A stretch of 64,000 nucleotides of DNA from Candidatus Cloacimonetes bacterium 4572_55. Lineage in GTDB: Bacteria; 4572-55. The notes below the pieces were generated by a model. That model was given only the letters and a program-made list of their open reading frames with translations. It did no database searches and was not told the DNA's origin. The DNA lies in the NCBI GenBank assembly GCA_002084765.1, contig NBMB01000028.1, forward strand, positions 33,639 through 97,638, given 5' to 3'. A program made the translations under genes and the position numbers. Below, in pieces: positions 45,501-57,200 of this stretch. How positions within the stretch are numbered: position 1 is the first letter of the stretch; every line of letters begins with the position of its first letter.

Positions 45501-48127
45501 GAGTGCGTAGGGCAGTTATCGACATCGCCGCACACGCCATCGTTATCATAGTCGTTCAGCGAATCGTTAGGACATGAGTCGCATACGTCTCCAAGACCGT
45601 CGTTATCCGTATCGCTCTGATCCGGGTTAGAGATCGTAGGGCAGTTATCGGAATCGCCATCCACGCCGTCGCCGTCAATATCGTTGCTCGGATCGTTTGG
45701 AAAAGGATCGCACACGTCGCCGAGACCGTCGTTGTCCGCGTCTGCCTGGTCAGGATTAGAGTCGTCGGGGCAATTATCTTCTGAGCACTGGTTCAGAGAA
45801 AAGCCAGGATCGCCAAAGCCATCGCCGTCCGTGTCAATGCAGTCATCGCACGCATCGCCGAAGCCATCGCTATCCGTGTCGGATTGATCTGGGTTATAGA
45901 GTGCCGGGCAGTTATCGACATCGCCGCCAATGTTGTCGTTATCCACGTCATTATCTGGGTCGTTGGGGAAAGAGTCACACGCATCGCCGAGACCGTCGTT
46001 GTCCACATCGTTCTGGTCAGGATTGGGGACGTCGGGGCAGTTGTCGTCTGAGCACAGGTTCAAAGAAAATTCAGGATCGCCAAAACCGTCGCCGTCCGTG
46101 TCAATGCAGTCATCGCACGCATCGCCGAGACCGTCGTTGTCTGAATCCCTCTGATTTGGATTGGGATACGCGGGGCAGTTGTCCTCTGGGCAGTTATTCA
46201 GAGAGAATCCAGGATCGCCGAACCCGTCGTCATCCGTATCAGTGCAAGAGTCGCACGCGTCGCCGAGATCGTCGCCGTCTGTATCGGATTGATCTGTATT
46301 CGGAGCGTCCGGGCAGTTATCCACATCGCCGCTCACGCCGTCCCCATCTATATCATTGTCTGGATCGTTGGGAAAATCGTCGCACAGATCGCCAAGACCG
46401 TCGTTATCCGCGTCAGCTTGATCTGAGTTATGGATCGTAGGGCAATTATCGACGTCGGCACCAACGCCGTCCCCATCTATATCATTGTCTGGATCGTTGG
46501 GAAAATCGTCGCACAGATCGCCCAAACTGTCTTGATCCGCGTCAGCTTGATCTGGGTTATGGATCGTAGGGCAATTATCGATCTCATCTGCGACGTCGTC
46601 GTTATCATCGTCGCTGTCGCATACGTCGCCGATACCGTCGTTATCCATGTCGAGTTGGTCGGGATTGGGGTAATCAGGGCAGTTATCCTCTTCATTACTC
46701 ACGCCGTCGCCATCGGTATCAAGACTCGCTGGATCGCACGCGTCGCCCATGCCATTACCGTCAATATCTTCCTGATTCGGGTTGGAATCGTCCGGGCAGT
46801 TGTCGCACAGATCTCCGACGCCATCCCCATCCATGTCGGATTGGTCGAAATTCGAGTCTGTAGGACAGTTGTCCGCGTCAGCGCAAATTCCGTCGTTATC
46901 CGCATCGTCCAGCGGATCATTTGGACAGGAATCGCATACGTCGCCGATACCGTCGTTGTCCATGTCGAGTTGGTCAGGATTGGACGCATCGGGACAGTTG
47001 TCGGTATCGCCGCAAATTCCATCGCTATCCACATCGTTCAGCGAATCGTATGGACACGCGTCGCATACGTCGCCGATCAAATCCGAGTCTTGATCCAGTT
47101 GATCGTTGTTTGGCACGGTCGGGCAATTATCCCGAACGTCCGGCAAGCTGTCCGAGTCGCTATGCCTCCAAGAGACAAGAGAAACTGTTGTGTACGCAAC
47201 GCCGTTGCCGCTTTCTGGAAAAGTCCCATCTCCCTCAGTATAAGAAGCCACCGCGGGATAGAGAGTCTCGCAATTGGGAGAGGCAATGACAAAACTCATG
47301 GGATGTCCGACCGTGTACCCGGGCATATTGATGTCGGGATCGGTCATGGAAACTGCTTGCCATGCTGGTAAAAGGAGACTAAAACCATCTTCATAAGCCA
47401 CAGCACCCACACAGAGCGATCCGTCGAATAGCCCAACCTCATAGCCTGCGCCGATCGGTTGACCGTCCAGTTCGGCATTGAGAATCACCACGCTATGGCT
47501 CTGGCCTGTGACAATGTAGCTCAGACACTCGGTCGTCGATGCGCACGCGTCTCCAATACCGTCGCCATCGCTATCTTCTTGACCCGGATTGTAGTGATCC
47601 GGACAATTGTCCTCGTCATTATTCACGCCGTCGCCGTCAGTATCGTCTGACACGCCCGTGAGCATCACGATTGTGTATGGCGTTTCGCCAAATTCCCCGA
47701 CACTCGGCGAGATAAAATTCGCTATTGCCTCGATCTGTTGCCCGCTCTGAAATAGGCAGATTCGGAATGACATGGTATGACCGTCCACATATCCCGGCAT
47801 ACCTTGAGAAGAGTCTCCTTTCCATGCTGTCAATGCGCGGTTGTGATCCCCTTCCTCAAAAACCATAGCCCCAACGCACAGCGTATCGTCGAAAACGCCG
47901 ATTTCATCTCTGGGGTCCAAAGAAATTCCGTTGATTGTCGCCTGCTGGATGACTATGATATGCGGTAATCCGGTTTCTGTGTAATCAAAGCATTGGGCAT
48001 AAGCGGGCGTCGTGAGCAACATATTGACTAAGAATATGGATAACAAGCCGGCTATTGATAATATGAGCTTTAGAAAAGACGCAGATATGTGATAAATCGT
48101 CCGTATTAAACAAGAAATCTGTTTCAT
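42566..48127 (-). CDS. Giant secreted calcium-binding TSP3-repeat protein (N-terminal part)
   Basis: An 1853-residue frame with a long signal peptide (cleavage after PAYA, about residue 44). Two copies of an unnamed domain of about 110 residues follow, starting ETGLPHIIVIQQATINGISL and VTGQSHSVVILNAELDGQPI, each with a D/Y-E-(I/V)-G-(V/L)-F-D core, C-V-G-A and a W...MPGY..GH.MSF segment. The first TSP3 repeat already stands between them. About 38 thrombospondin type 3 repeats, by my count, fill almost all the rest (DSDGDGIGDAC, DNCPDxxNPDQxDxDNDGxG). Each repeat supplies aspartates for Ca2+, so the protein would be very acidic, rod-like and calcium-stabilised. It ends at a frameshift in a repeat (DNHERHGQ stop). 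AAAGGA precedes the start, 97 bases after the 3479-residue gene. Confidence 0.88.
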   Translation of the reverse strand: MKQISCLIRTIYHISASFLKLILSIAGLLSIFLVNMLLTTPAYAQCFDYTETGLPHIIVIQQATINGISLDPRDEIGVFDDTLCVGAMVFEEGDHNRALTAWKGDSSQGMPGYVDGHTMSFRICLFQSGQQIEAIANFISPSVGEFGETPYTIVMLTGVSDDTDGDGVNNDEDNCPDHYNPGQEDSDGDGIGDACASTTECLSYIVTGQSHSVVILNAELDGQPIGAGYEVGLFDGSLCVGAVAYEDGFSLLLPAWQAVSMTDPDINMPGYTVGHPMSFVIASPNCETLYPAVASYTEGDGTFPESGNGVAYTTVSLVSWRHSDSDSLPDVRDNCPTVPNNDQLDQDSDLIGDVCDACPYDSLNDVDSDGICGDTDNCPDASNPDQLDMDNDGIGDVCDSCPNDPLDDADNDGICADADNCPTDSNFDQSDMDGDGVGDLCDNCPDDSNPNQEDIDGNGMGDACDPASLDTDGDGVSNEEDNCPDYPNPDQLDMDNDGIGDVCDSDDDNDDVADEIDNCPTIHNPDQADADQDSLGDLCDDFPNDPDNDIDGDGVGADVDNCPTIHNSDQADADNDGLGDLCDDFPNDPDNDIDGDGVSGDVDNCPDAPNTDQSDTDGDDLGDACDSCTDTDDDGFGDPGFSLNNCPEDNCPAYPNPNQRDSDNDGLGDACDDCIDTDGDGFGDPEFSLNLCSDDNCPDVPNPDQNDVDNDGLGDACDSFPNDPDNDVDNDNIGGDVDNCPALYNPDQSDTDSDGFGDACDDCIDTDGDGFGDPGFSLNQCSEDNCPDDSNPDQADADNDGLGDVCDPFPNDPSNDIDGDGVDGDSDNCPTISNPDQSDTDNDGLGDVCDSCPNDSLNDYDNDGVCGDVDNCPTHSNSDQANSDGDETGDVCDPYPYDPQDDADGDGISAHIDNCPDIFNPTQADMDNDGVGDVCDPCPNDSAGDSDGDDVCDSEDNCPDNFNPDQIDYDLDGMGDACDACPYDFYNDADNDNICADADNCPDTYNPSQADEDGDGLGDVCDDMPDIDGDGVNNEEDNCPTTYNPDQSDTDNDGVGDVCDPCPNDPAGDSDGDDVCDSEDNCPDNYNPDQGDFDGDNIGNLCDSCPYDASNDADGDYICADADNCPDNYNPDQTDSDNDDLGDLCDDFPFDPLNDTDNDGVGNSSDNCPALYNPDQVDSDSDGLGDLCDDFPFDPLNDTDDDGISGHEDNCPDTYNPSQTDTDGDGWGDVCDPDPDDPNNPGDPDQDQDDDGVSDYLDNCPDTPNTNQVDSDGDNIGDVCDDCPLDPNNDLDFDGICGDEDNCVAVYNPTQIDIDGDNIGDVCDECIDADYDGVCEDQNDNCPYDFNPNQTDSDEDGLGDVCDDCPNDRLNDVDFDGVCGDVDNCPVMQNPDQSDSNGNGIGDACEGLGDFDQDDDGVYDYLDNCPYHSNPDQSDSDNDGRGDTCDDCPYDPNNDLDFDDVCGDVDNCPTMYNPIQSDEDGDGYGDACDPDGTDFPDSDDDGWYDFLDNCPNVSNPNQADSDNDGYGDVCDDCPNDRLNDIDFDGICGNDDNCPVAYNPDQSDGDDDGLGDVCDNCLDIDGDTICDYYDNCRGILNSDQLDSDHDGQGDACDDCPNDPLNDLDADGLCRDNDNCPTVYNPDQSDSDGDLIGDACDGCPDLDGDSVCESVDNCPSIANPNQLDSDHDGLGNVCDECPNDSFNDLDFDGLCGDHDNCPITYNPDQADADGDQIGDACDSCLDMDGDGACLYDDNCRNDYNPDQADADNDGLGDACDDCPDDPHNDLDNDGVCGNLDNCPTTSNASQLDEDGDGYGDVCDVCNDPDYDEICGYMDNCPSIENPDQLDSDNHERHGQ

Positions 48128-48177
48128 TTTTTCTATCCTTTCTTTAAAAATCCCCGAAAAATTATTTCTTTTACAAG

Positions 48178-48207
48178 GGCGGCGCGTTTTTTTCGAAACG
48201 CGCCGCC
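48178..48207. terminator. 12-bp G-C hairpin between the two giant genes
   Basis: GGCGGCGCGTTT (48178-48189) pairs perfectly with AAACGCGCCGCC (48196-48207) around TTTTCG. It lies 17 bases past the stop of the 3479-residue gene and upstream of the TSP3 giant. No T-run follows the 3' arm, so it may attenuate or stabilise rather than fully terminate. Confidence 0.6.
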
Positions 48208-48224
48208 TGATGACAACGGTGAGC

Positions 48225-51200
48225 TTATTTCAATAAAGCCATCCGTTTGTGTTCTTGATAAGGCTCTCTCTCTCCCATGCTGTCCACTCTAAGCCGGCAA
48301 AGATAGACGCCGGATGGAGCCGATTTGCCATCGCTTTGATCCCCATTCCAGACCGCCTGATAATGACCCGCGGACATGGATTCGTTGATCAACCGTTTGA
48401 CAAGCCGTCCACTTATATCATAGACGCTGAGTTCCACATCGCCCTCATAAGCCAGCGTAAAGCTGATCTGAGTCGAGGGGTTGAAAGGATTCGGATAGTT
48501 CTGTAACAATTCGGTCTTGCTCGGATTATTCCCAAATATAGAGGAAACTTCCGCGTCATACTGCTCGATATGATGATCTGTCAGGATCACGACCGCGTAT
48601 CCGCCATAGCCAAAAGACCCGTTGCCTTGCACATAAATCGGCTTCACGATCCGGTCTTGACCATCTTCCCAAATTCTGAAACTCATGGGATTTCCAGAAA
48701 GATATCCAGGTTGATCAAATTCCGGTATTGCCTGCCACGCGGGGATCAACAGGGGATATTCGCCTGTGACTTCCGCCGAGCCTACGCACGTATCTTGATC
48801 ATAGATACCGATTTCCAGAACAGATTCCTCAGAATCTCCTCTCAAGTCCAGCTCTTGAATCACAACCGAATAGGACTGACCCGTCTCGATTGTTCTGAAA
48901 TGCGGCTGCCTCGATATCGGAGTCTCCATCTCGTCCGATTCCAATCTTCTGGAATCCTCGCCATCACTGCGAGCCGTCGGTGCTCCATAACAGTTATAGG
49001 AAAATACAGCCGGATTGGTGACAGAGGGCTTCAGAAGGATTCGATAGCCGTCTCCCGGCTCCATGTTTTGGATGGTATTGACGCCAAGACTCGGAATCCA
49101 CGCGTCGCCATCGCTGTTGGTCACGATCTCCACTGAGGAGGAAATATCGCCCAACGAGGTCTCGATCGGATGCGGAGAGTCGCACAGATAGGAAATCCAA
49201 TTCCAGAGACCAGGATTCACAGTCAGGTCGGGTTGGTTCTCAATACACTGACCGATCTCGCAGAGTTGTTGATCCTGATTATCCGAGCTGGTAATATAGA
49301 CCCGATAGCCTTTTCCCAACTCCACATCGCCAATAGTATTAATACCTTGGGAGGGAATATAGACGTGACCATCCGAAGTCTGAACAATCTCCAGACCAGG
49401 CAATTGACCAAAAATATCGGAGACATTCGGCTCGTTTGGCATCAGATTAAAGGACACCAGATCGAACTGATTGGTCTTGATATCGATGCAAAGATCGCAA
49501 TTATGGGTGCAGGAAAGGGAGAGTGTGGAGCCGATCCCATGACCAAACGTTCCGTCTCCCTGAATATAAGTCGGTTGGCAAACCGCCAAACTCTGCTCGC
49601 TCTGATCCCACAATTTGAAACGCATAGTATTTCCGTTGGTGAAACCTGGCATGTCATGCTCAAGATCCGCCTGCCAGACTGACATCGGATAGTTGAACTG
49701 ACCGTCGAACATGTCGGAACCCACGCCCAAATCACCGTCAAATACACCGATTTCATCGCCAGCCTCAATCAACTGACCGTCCACATCAATAGCGGTAAAG
49801 ACTAATGAATATGGATTGCCAGTTTGAAAATAGGGGAAATGGGTATTTGTATGAATAATACGAAGCCGAGTTATCCCATCTGGGACCGTATAAGAGCCGA
49901 CCTCTCGCATATTGATATCCACAACCGACGCTGTGATGTCTTGGAGCCAGAAGCCGCCCTCATCCAAGTCTAAACCCTCAAAATTCCAATTGAAATAGAT
50001 GGGTCGCTGATAAGAGGGGGCGTCTAAATAAAGCTCCCATACGGTCACGTCTTGGTTCGTGGCTCGGTAGTCATGCGCCAAGTCATAACCGGAACCGGTA
50101 AAGTATGCGTAGAATTGATTGGACGTCGGAGCGATCTGATCATAATCGGGATCAAATCCTTGGGTTGCGTCCGCGGCTGTCCCAATTTCTAAGCCAATAG
50201 AGGATTGGCTCGCAGTGTAAACCGTGAAATTGCAGACAAAATCGACCACAGAGAAATCGAAAGCGACTGTGCCCGAAATAACTCCGCTTCCCAACTGACT
50301 GGTATTGCCGCATGCATCGGTTCCGGTAAACTGGAACTGATAATATCCATCGCCCTGCGCGGCAGCGTTATCCGTGTCGAAAGTCACGTAAGAGTTCATC
50401 GGATTACTTGTCTCGCCGTAACTCGTCCACTCGCCATAAGCCGCGTCTTGCGACTCACGGAAACGGTAGTACAGAGTCACACTCTGCAATGCGACGTCTG
50501 ATTCGTAGCTCACGTCAATACGTGGAGCCAGAGCTTCATTCGGCTCCACATCGGTATTCACGCTGTCAGCATAACCTGTCCAATCGACAACCGCTCCCTC
50601 GTCGCCATAGATAAAGGTAGGAAAATCCTGCAACGCAATTTGCGTATTTCCGACCGCGTCTTCAGCCACTGTGTAAAGGGAAACCACTCCGCTATGGGTT
50701 GGCGTATAAGAAAAGGAGGTCGTGGATGGACCCTGATTCGGCGGATCAAGGGTGTTTATCAATACGGTATATGCCTCGCCTCCGTCTATACTTTCGTATA
50801 AATAGACGCTGGCAACGCCGCTTACATCATCCTGAAACTGCACCGTCAGCGTCATTGGCGCGGTGGGGCAACTTCCGATCGTCGTGAGAATTTCCGACGT
50901 GGGTGCCAGAATGTCGATAGAGATTGTGGCTTGTGTTGCATCTGTAAAATTCCCGCACGTATCGAAAACTTTCATATCTACGTTATAAACGCCACCGCCA
51001 TTCAACTCGTATGTGAGGCTCAGAGTTGTGCTGACAGTCTCGCCATCTAATTGCTGCGTTTCCACCAAGTCGCTGTTGACATACCATTCCGCGTAACCCA
51101 GACCATACGTATCTTGGACAACAGACTGCGCCCGCAATGTCGTATCCTGATCTGTGGAGAGAATGGTCACGCTAGAGAAAACAGAGGGTCCTGTTGTGTC

Positions 51201-54200
51201 ATACAGGAAAGTCACAGTCGGATTCTTCTCGTCTTCCTCTTCACCTGAGGCGTTTATAGCCGTCGTATATAAGCCGATATTTCCATCTTCACTCGGGGTA
51301 TAGGAAAATGTCACGGTTCCTTCCATGTCCGGTGAATTAGACGGGATCTGGATTCCGACATTTTCCTCATCGCCGTCGATTACTTCCCACAAACGCAGGG
51401 CTGTAATGCCGACTGTGCCGTCGGAGTAATCCACTTCCAGACTGATCGGTGCTGTCGCGCAATCCGAGACGTCTGTTTCGATCGAAGACGCAGGACCAGC
51501 CAACTCGATTTGAATCGAAGCTGGAGTCGCGTCGGTAAAGTTCTCGCACACGTCATAGACTGTCATTGTGACGGTATATAAACCGTCCTGGGTCACGTCA
51601 TGGGAAAATGTGAGCGACGCGGACGTCTGACCGGTCAAGCTCTGAGTCTCAGTCAATAGACCGTTGACAGACCATTCCGCCCGATCCAGATTTTGCGCGT
51701 CCGAAACAACCGCGCTTGCCTGAATCTGGGACTCGTCAGTTTCCGAAGTAATGGTGACGCCAATGCTTACAGCCGGATTGGTTCCGTCGTAATTGAAGAC
51801 GACGTCTGCCGTAGTCGGCTCTTGTTCTGCATTATCATAGCTATCCGTGGCAATGGTATACAGCTCGATCTCACCCTGCACACTTGGGGTATATGTGAAG
51901 CTCACAGTAGATGGCCCCACGTTAGCCGAAAAGTCACGACTATCGACCTGTAAGGCTGTTCCGCCATTGACCCGTTGCCACAAGCCGATATCCGTCACGC
52001 CAACCACGTCGTCGGAATAACTAACCGTCAGGCTCAGTTGCCCAGAGGGACAGTCTGTCACCTGGGTGGTGATTTCCGATTCCGGCGATTGGTTATCAAT
52101 AGTAATCGAAGCCTGGGAAGTTGCAGAGTTCCCGCATCCGTCAAAGATTTCCAAAGTGATCGCATAATCGCCGCCCTCTGTGATACCAGAATAATCCAGA
52201 CTCACATCAGCACTTAATCCGCTGAGTTCCTCTGTATCGACTGTTTCACCATTGACAGTCCAGTTGGCATAATCCAGACCGTAAGAGTCAGAGACAGACG
52301 CTCCGGCAATAATGCGCAGATCCGTCTGCGACGAAGTTATCTCCACTTCTTGGCTGACCACGGGGTCAACTGTGTCACGCAGAAAATTCACGATATGATA
52401 CGTCGCCTCGACATTATCAGCCGCGTCGGTCGCCTGAGCGTACAGCGCGGTGGTTCCCTGCTGAGTCGGCGTATAGCTCATAATTACTGTGCCGTCAGCC
52501 GAAGGCGGATTCATTATGACAGAATCCACGACTACCGGTGCTTCGCCATTTACACTTTCATACAAATTTATACGGGTTACGCCGGCACCGTCCAGAGCCG
52601 ATCCATAAATATCGGTTGAGACATCTTCATAAGTCACTGTAACCGAGATGTCTCCGGTCTGGCAATCTTCCACATCTGTAACGATTTCAGACGACGGATT
52701 TGTCCAGTCAAAGGTGATCGTAGCCTCGGGATCGGTTGGGGCCGGGCCACAATTTCCAGCCCTATCCACGCCGCGAATCGCGAGATAATATGTTCCCTGC
52801 CCATTGACAGGTAAGAACTCATAAGTTGTGGCCGGGGCAACGATGTTATCCGCTATCGTGCTCCAGGAAGTTCCAGGTTGCTGATACCAGATCTCCATCT
52901 CCAGAGGATTTTCCTCGCCGTTTCCGTCATCCGTATAGTCGCTAATATCCAAAGTGACAGCGTCGTCGCTTGTATAGGGCGAATCTAACTCGTCAAAACG
53001 GTAATCCGGCGCAGTCATATCCAGCATGATTGTGTCACGCATCGCTATTGAGAGGTTACCTGCGTCGTCGGTTGCCGTTACGACGACGACTTTGGAACCG
53101 TCAACAACTAAATCAGTGTCCAGAATTAAGCTATATTCAGTGCCCTGCACATAATTAAAATCGCTTGATACCGCCAAATCACCGCTAAAATTCAGGGTGA
53201 CAATATCATCCGATTGGGTCGTTACAGAAGCCTCAACCATATTGATATTCGTAAAGCCGCTTTCCGGCGGGTAGCAGTCGTTTTCGTTATAGCCATCGAT
53301 TAAGTCCAACCAGGATACGTCGGGAGCGTCCATGTCGGCTTCTATAGATGAAACTTCTGTCGAATCGACATTACCAGCCGCATCCACAACTTTCCCATAG
53401 AAGGAGTAAATCCCGCTCTCAGTGGCTTCCATATCGAGAGTCGAGCCGCTGTAAGAGGTATAAACAGTTTCGCTGGGACCTTTCACGTAGATCGTCGGCA
53501 CGGTAGATCCACAAGCCGGATCCGGATCATCGGGATTCTCTGTCATGGTGATAAGAACATTCGGGTACTCAATGTTGAGAATTCCATTTGGCGAATAATC
53601 GGTCAACGTGAGCGTCGGAGCCGGGACGCCCCGATCCAGACAGACGGTAATCTCGTCGCTCATCTCGGAAGCCAGACCACAGTTCGTATATGCCATGATT
53701 TGGAAACTATACTCGCCATCGTTAATGAGAACAAAGGTATAATCAAAGCTGTTGCTCCCACTACCAGAAGTAAAAGTCTCGGTATCAGCCAATTGATACG
53801 TTGTCGAAACCGGACTATCAACCCATAACTCCACGCTATCCACATCGTACACATCCGCTACAGCCACATTATATGCTAATGTAATGCTGGACGCGTTTGT
53901 AGCAGATGGGGAGGGCTGAACCATCTCGACTGTGGTAAAAGCTGTCGCCGGATCAGACCCGCTCAAAACCATCGCGTCGCTTGTGCTCACGCTTATTGTG
54001 TTGCTGGTGACCGTGTGCTCGACAGCGTCGCCGGTGCCATACGCATTTGTCTTGAAATAGACGACATGCGGATCATTATCGCCGGCAAGCTGCTCCAATT
54101 CGGCGCGTGTGAGCGTAAAGGTGAAGTCAACGCTCTCCTCATCGAAATCATCAGGCGTAAATACGCCGTCATAATTGGGAATCGTTTCCCTCACGCTGGC

Positions 54201-57200
54201 ATAGTCGCCGTTTTCGTCACCGAGCGAATCGCCCACGCGATAAAATAGACGCACGCCAGGATCGACAATCATCGCATCCGGATTTGTGGACGTCCCGCTC
54301 AAAACGACTTGGTTAGCACTATCCACACAAATAGCATCGTCGCCAGTCACGCTGGAAATGGAAGATTCCGGTCCGATTATGCTGATGTCAATGTAAGAGG
54401 TCATGTCAGGGTCAGGATCGGATGGAGGCACGCCTTGAATCAGAAATTCCGACAGATTGCCTGTCTGATCCTCAAAAACCACGGTAAATTCATAACGTCC
54501 GCTGCCATCCCGTGTGGTCGGCGTCACATCCATCAAAAATTCCACGTCGCTGTCGCCGGTGAATAAAACGCCGTCTGTAGCGGTTGAAAGATCAATGGTT
54601 TGATACAGTGAGAAGTCGCCCACAGGCTGAACGCCCACAGGTCCTTCACGCCAGAAAATATGGATTTTTCCGCCGCCAAAACCATTCGGATCGTTGTTCG
54701 GCATCCCAAATAGGGAAGGCACGTACGGATTTGGAATTTCAGGCGTAAAATCAATAGCTACCCAGAATTCTGGGTTGGTAGTCACATCTGTCATATTCAG
54801 ATCCGTGTCAAATGTCTCAACCGCATCGGCTAATTCCGGAGGTTCGCTGTCCAGAATCATTACTAACGTATCCTGGTCAGACAAATTACAGGCGTTATCC
54901 TCAGTGGTTGCTGTAAAGACGTATCGCCCATCGCCGTCTGTCAAGGCTCCAGTATAGACAAATTGATCGCCCGTAGGAGGGACAGTCGTTGTGTTGCCAT
55001 CCGCGCTCAGGGCTTCCATTTCAGTCGTCGCAAGACCGGACGAGGCACCAGGATTCGGGTCGTATGCAGTAAAGGGCAACTGCCAAACGCCATCGTCCAG
55101 GTTGGTATAGTAAAAATCGCCGCCGTTCGGATCGGGAAAAGCAAAATCCGTATCCGGCGTATCCAATGTAATGACCGGCGGAACTTCGTCAAGGAACCAG
55201 TTCATCTGGCTTGTGCCATCTGAGTTAATGTCGCTACCTGAATTGCCATTTTGATCAAAAGAGCCAAATGGGGTCCACACATCAAAAATCTCAGGTCGAC
55301 TTGAACTGCGCACCGCAATACGAATGTTGTTATACCACCCGTCGGGGGCTTCCGTATATGGACCAGGATGGCCTCCAATCAATAGGTCATTGATGTCGAA
55401 TAAAATTTCTATCGGCGTAGGCGGATTCGTCGATAAAACAAATGAAGAATCAGATTCAATATAGCTCCATACCTGGAAATCATCGGCATCAAAACCCAGT
55501 GTTCCGATATCGCCAACCATGATGGCAAATTGATCAATTGGACCACTAATCTGGCTGGTACTGGGATCGCAAATAATGGAAAATCGGCCGCCAATAAGCT
55601 CTTCATTGAGCGGATCAATTCCAAAATTATCGCCGCTGGAATAGCCGTCCGTATTGAAATTGGAGCAAGCCGTCGGATCAAACAACTCCCAGGCGTCCAA
55701 TTGGGGCGGACGTGGGACAAAGTAAAAATTTTCAACAAAGTTTGAAGGACCGCCCACATCGGGATCAAGCCAATAAATTGTATCCAGTCGATACTGCTCG
55801 TCATCCGAGGTGCCAAAGACATTATTCCCGGCTTCCACATAATCTGGCATCTCACAGGGATCAGTCCATCCGGCATCTACTTGCGAATCCACATAAAATC
55901 CAGCATTACATCCATTTTGCGGTACCGACCAGACGCCGATAGCGTAATGACCCGGATCCTCCGTTCCGTCGGCAACATAATGATACCAGGTATAATACCG
56001 TCGCGCTCCAACCATTGAAACTACTTCGCTATCTGGGTCTCCAAAACCGAAAAAGTCCCAATATTTAAAATTATCGCTCGCATAGCCAGCGGAAGCCGAT
56101 TGATCCGTATCCATAAAAACAAAACTGTTAGCCGTATCGGGGGTTGCAAGCGTTGTTGGCAACAGCCTTTCCGGGTCGGTCCCGTCAATCGGCCGCGGCA
56201 GCTCAATTTCCATCGCGATATTTGCCAAAATGCCAACCCACACCGTGTCGCCTGGCATCAGCGTAAAAGCCCCCGGATCAAGGGTTGAGTCTGTCGCATC
56301 ATTTGGATTGGTCGATCGGAAAGTAACACTTTCGATCCCAATGGACGCAAAGTTCAGATAAAAAAGTTCGCCGGTGATCCCAGTGCCAGGCAATGTATGT
56401 TGCTCCTCAAACCCTTGATCAATTGTATTACCAAACAAATCCCTTGCATAGGCGACTTGCCACACATCAAAATCAGTTGTGGTGTCCCATCCCCAATGCG
56501 GATTTCCGGGTGCTGCTAACGCAGTATTTACAACTTTGATCAAATGGGGGGCACTTGTTGGCCGTAATGCCATTTCCAAATCCGGTGTGCTGTCATTCAA
56601 TCCGTGTCCTGAGACAGCATAAATCATCCGTAACAGGGTATCTTGTGAAGCGACATCATAGCCGGAAGCATTCATGGCGGTGGTATATCCTGAAGAGTCT
56701 GGCAGATTAAAACCACCTAATAATACCTCAGTCTGATTGCCCACACAAACTGTCTGTTGAGATTCGGCAACCAGTTGCCAGGTGAATTCCCACTCAGTCG
56801 GGATGCTAAGATGGGGGCTGTTTAGGGCTTCACTGTTATTCGGCGTGGGATCAGTACAAAGTGAATCACCGAGAGGCGAGGCTGAAAAACCATATTCCCA
56901 GCCGCCTTCACCACCCTCGTTGTTCTTGTTATGGGGGCTGATCGTTCCGCCTTCATAATCGAAGAAAAACGTGCTTCGTAAATCATCAGTAATTTCGCAC
57001 CCGCCTACTATGAAATTATTGCTACCGGGATAATGAAGTTCAGCTTGGCCAAAAGTAGATGTTTCGTTTCCTGAGGGAACGTACGCGGCTACAATACGTC
57101 CTGAATCCCTTGCTACAACAACCAATTCCCCCAGGCTAGCCAAATCTGTCTGCACATTGCATCGACTTAACACCTCGAAATATCCGCCGTCAAGTCGTAA

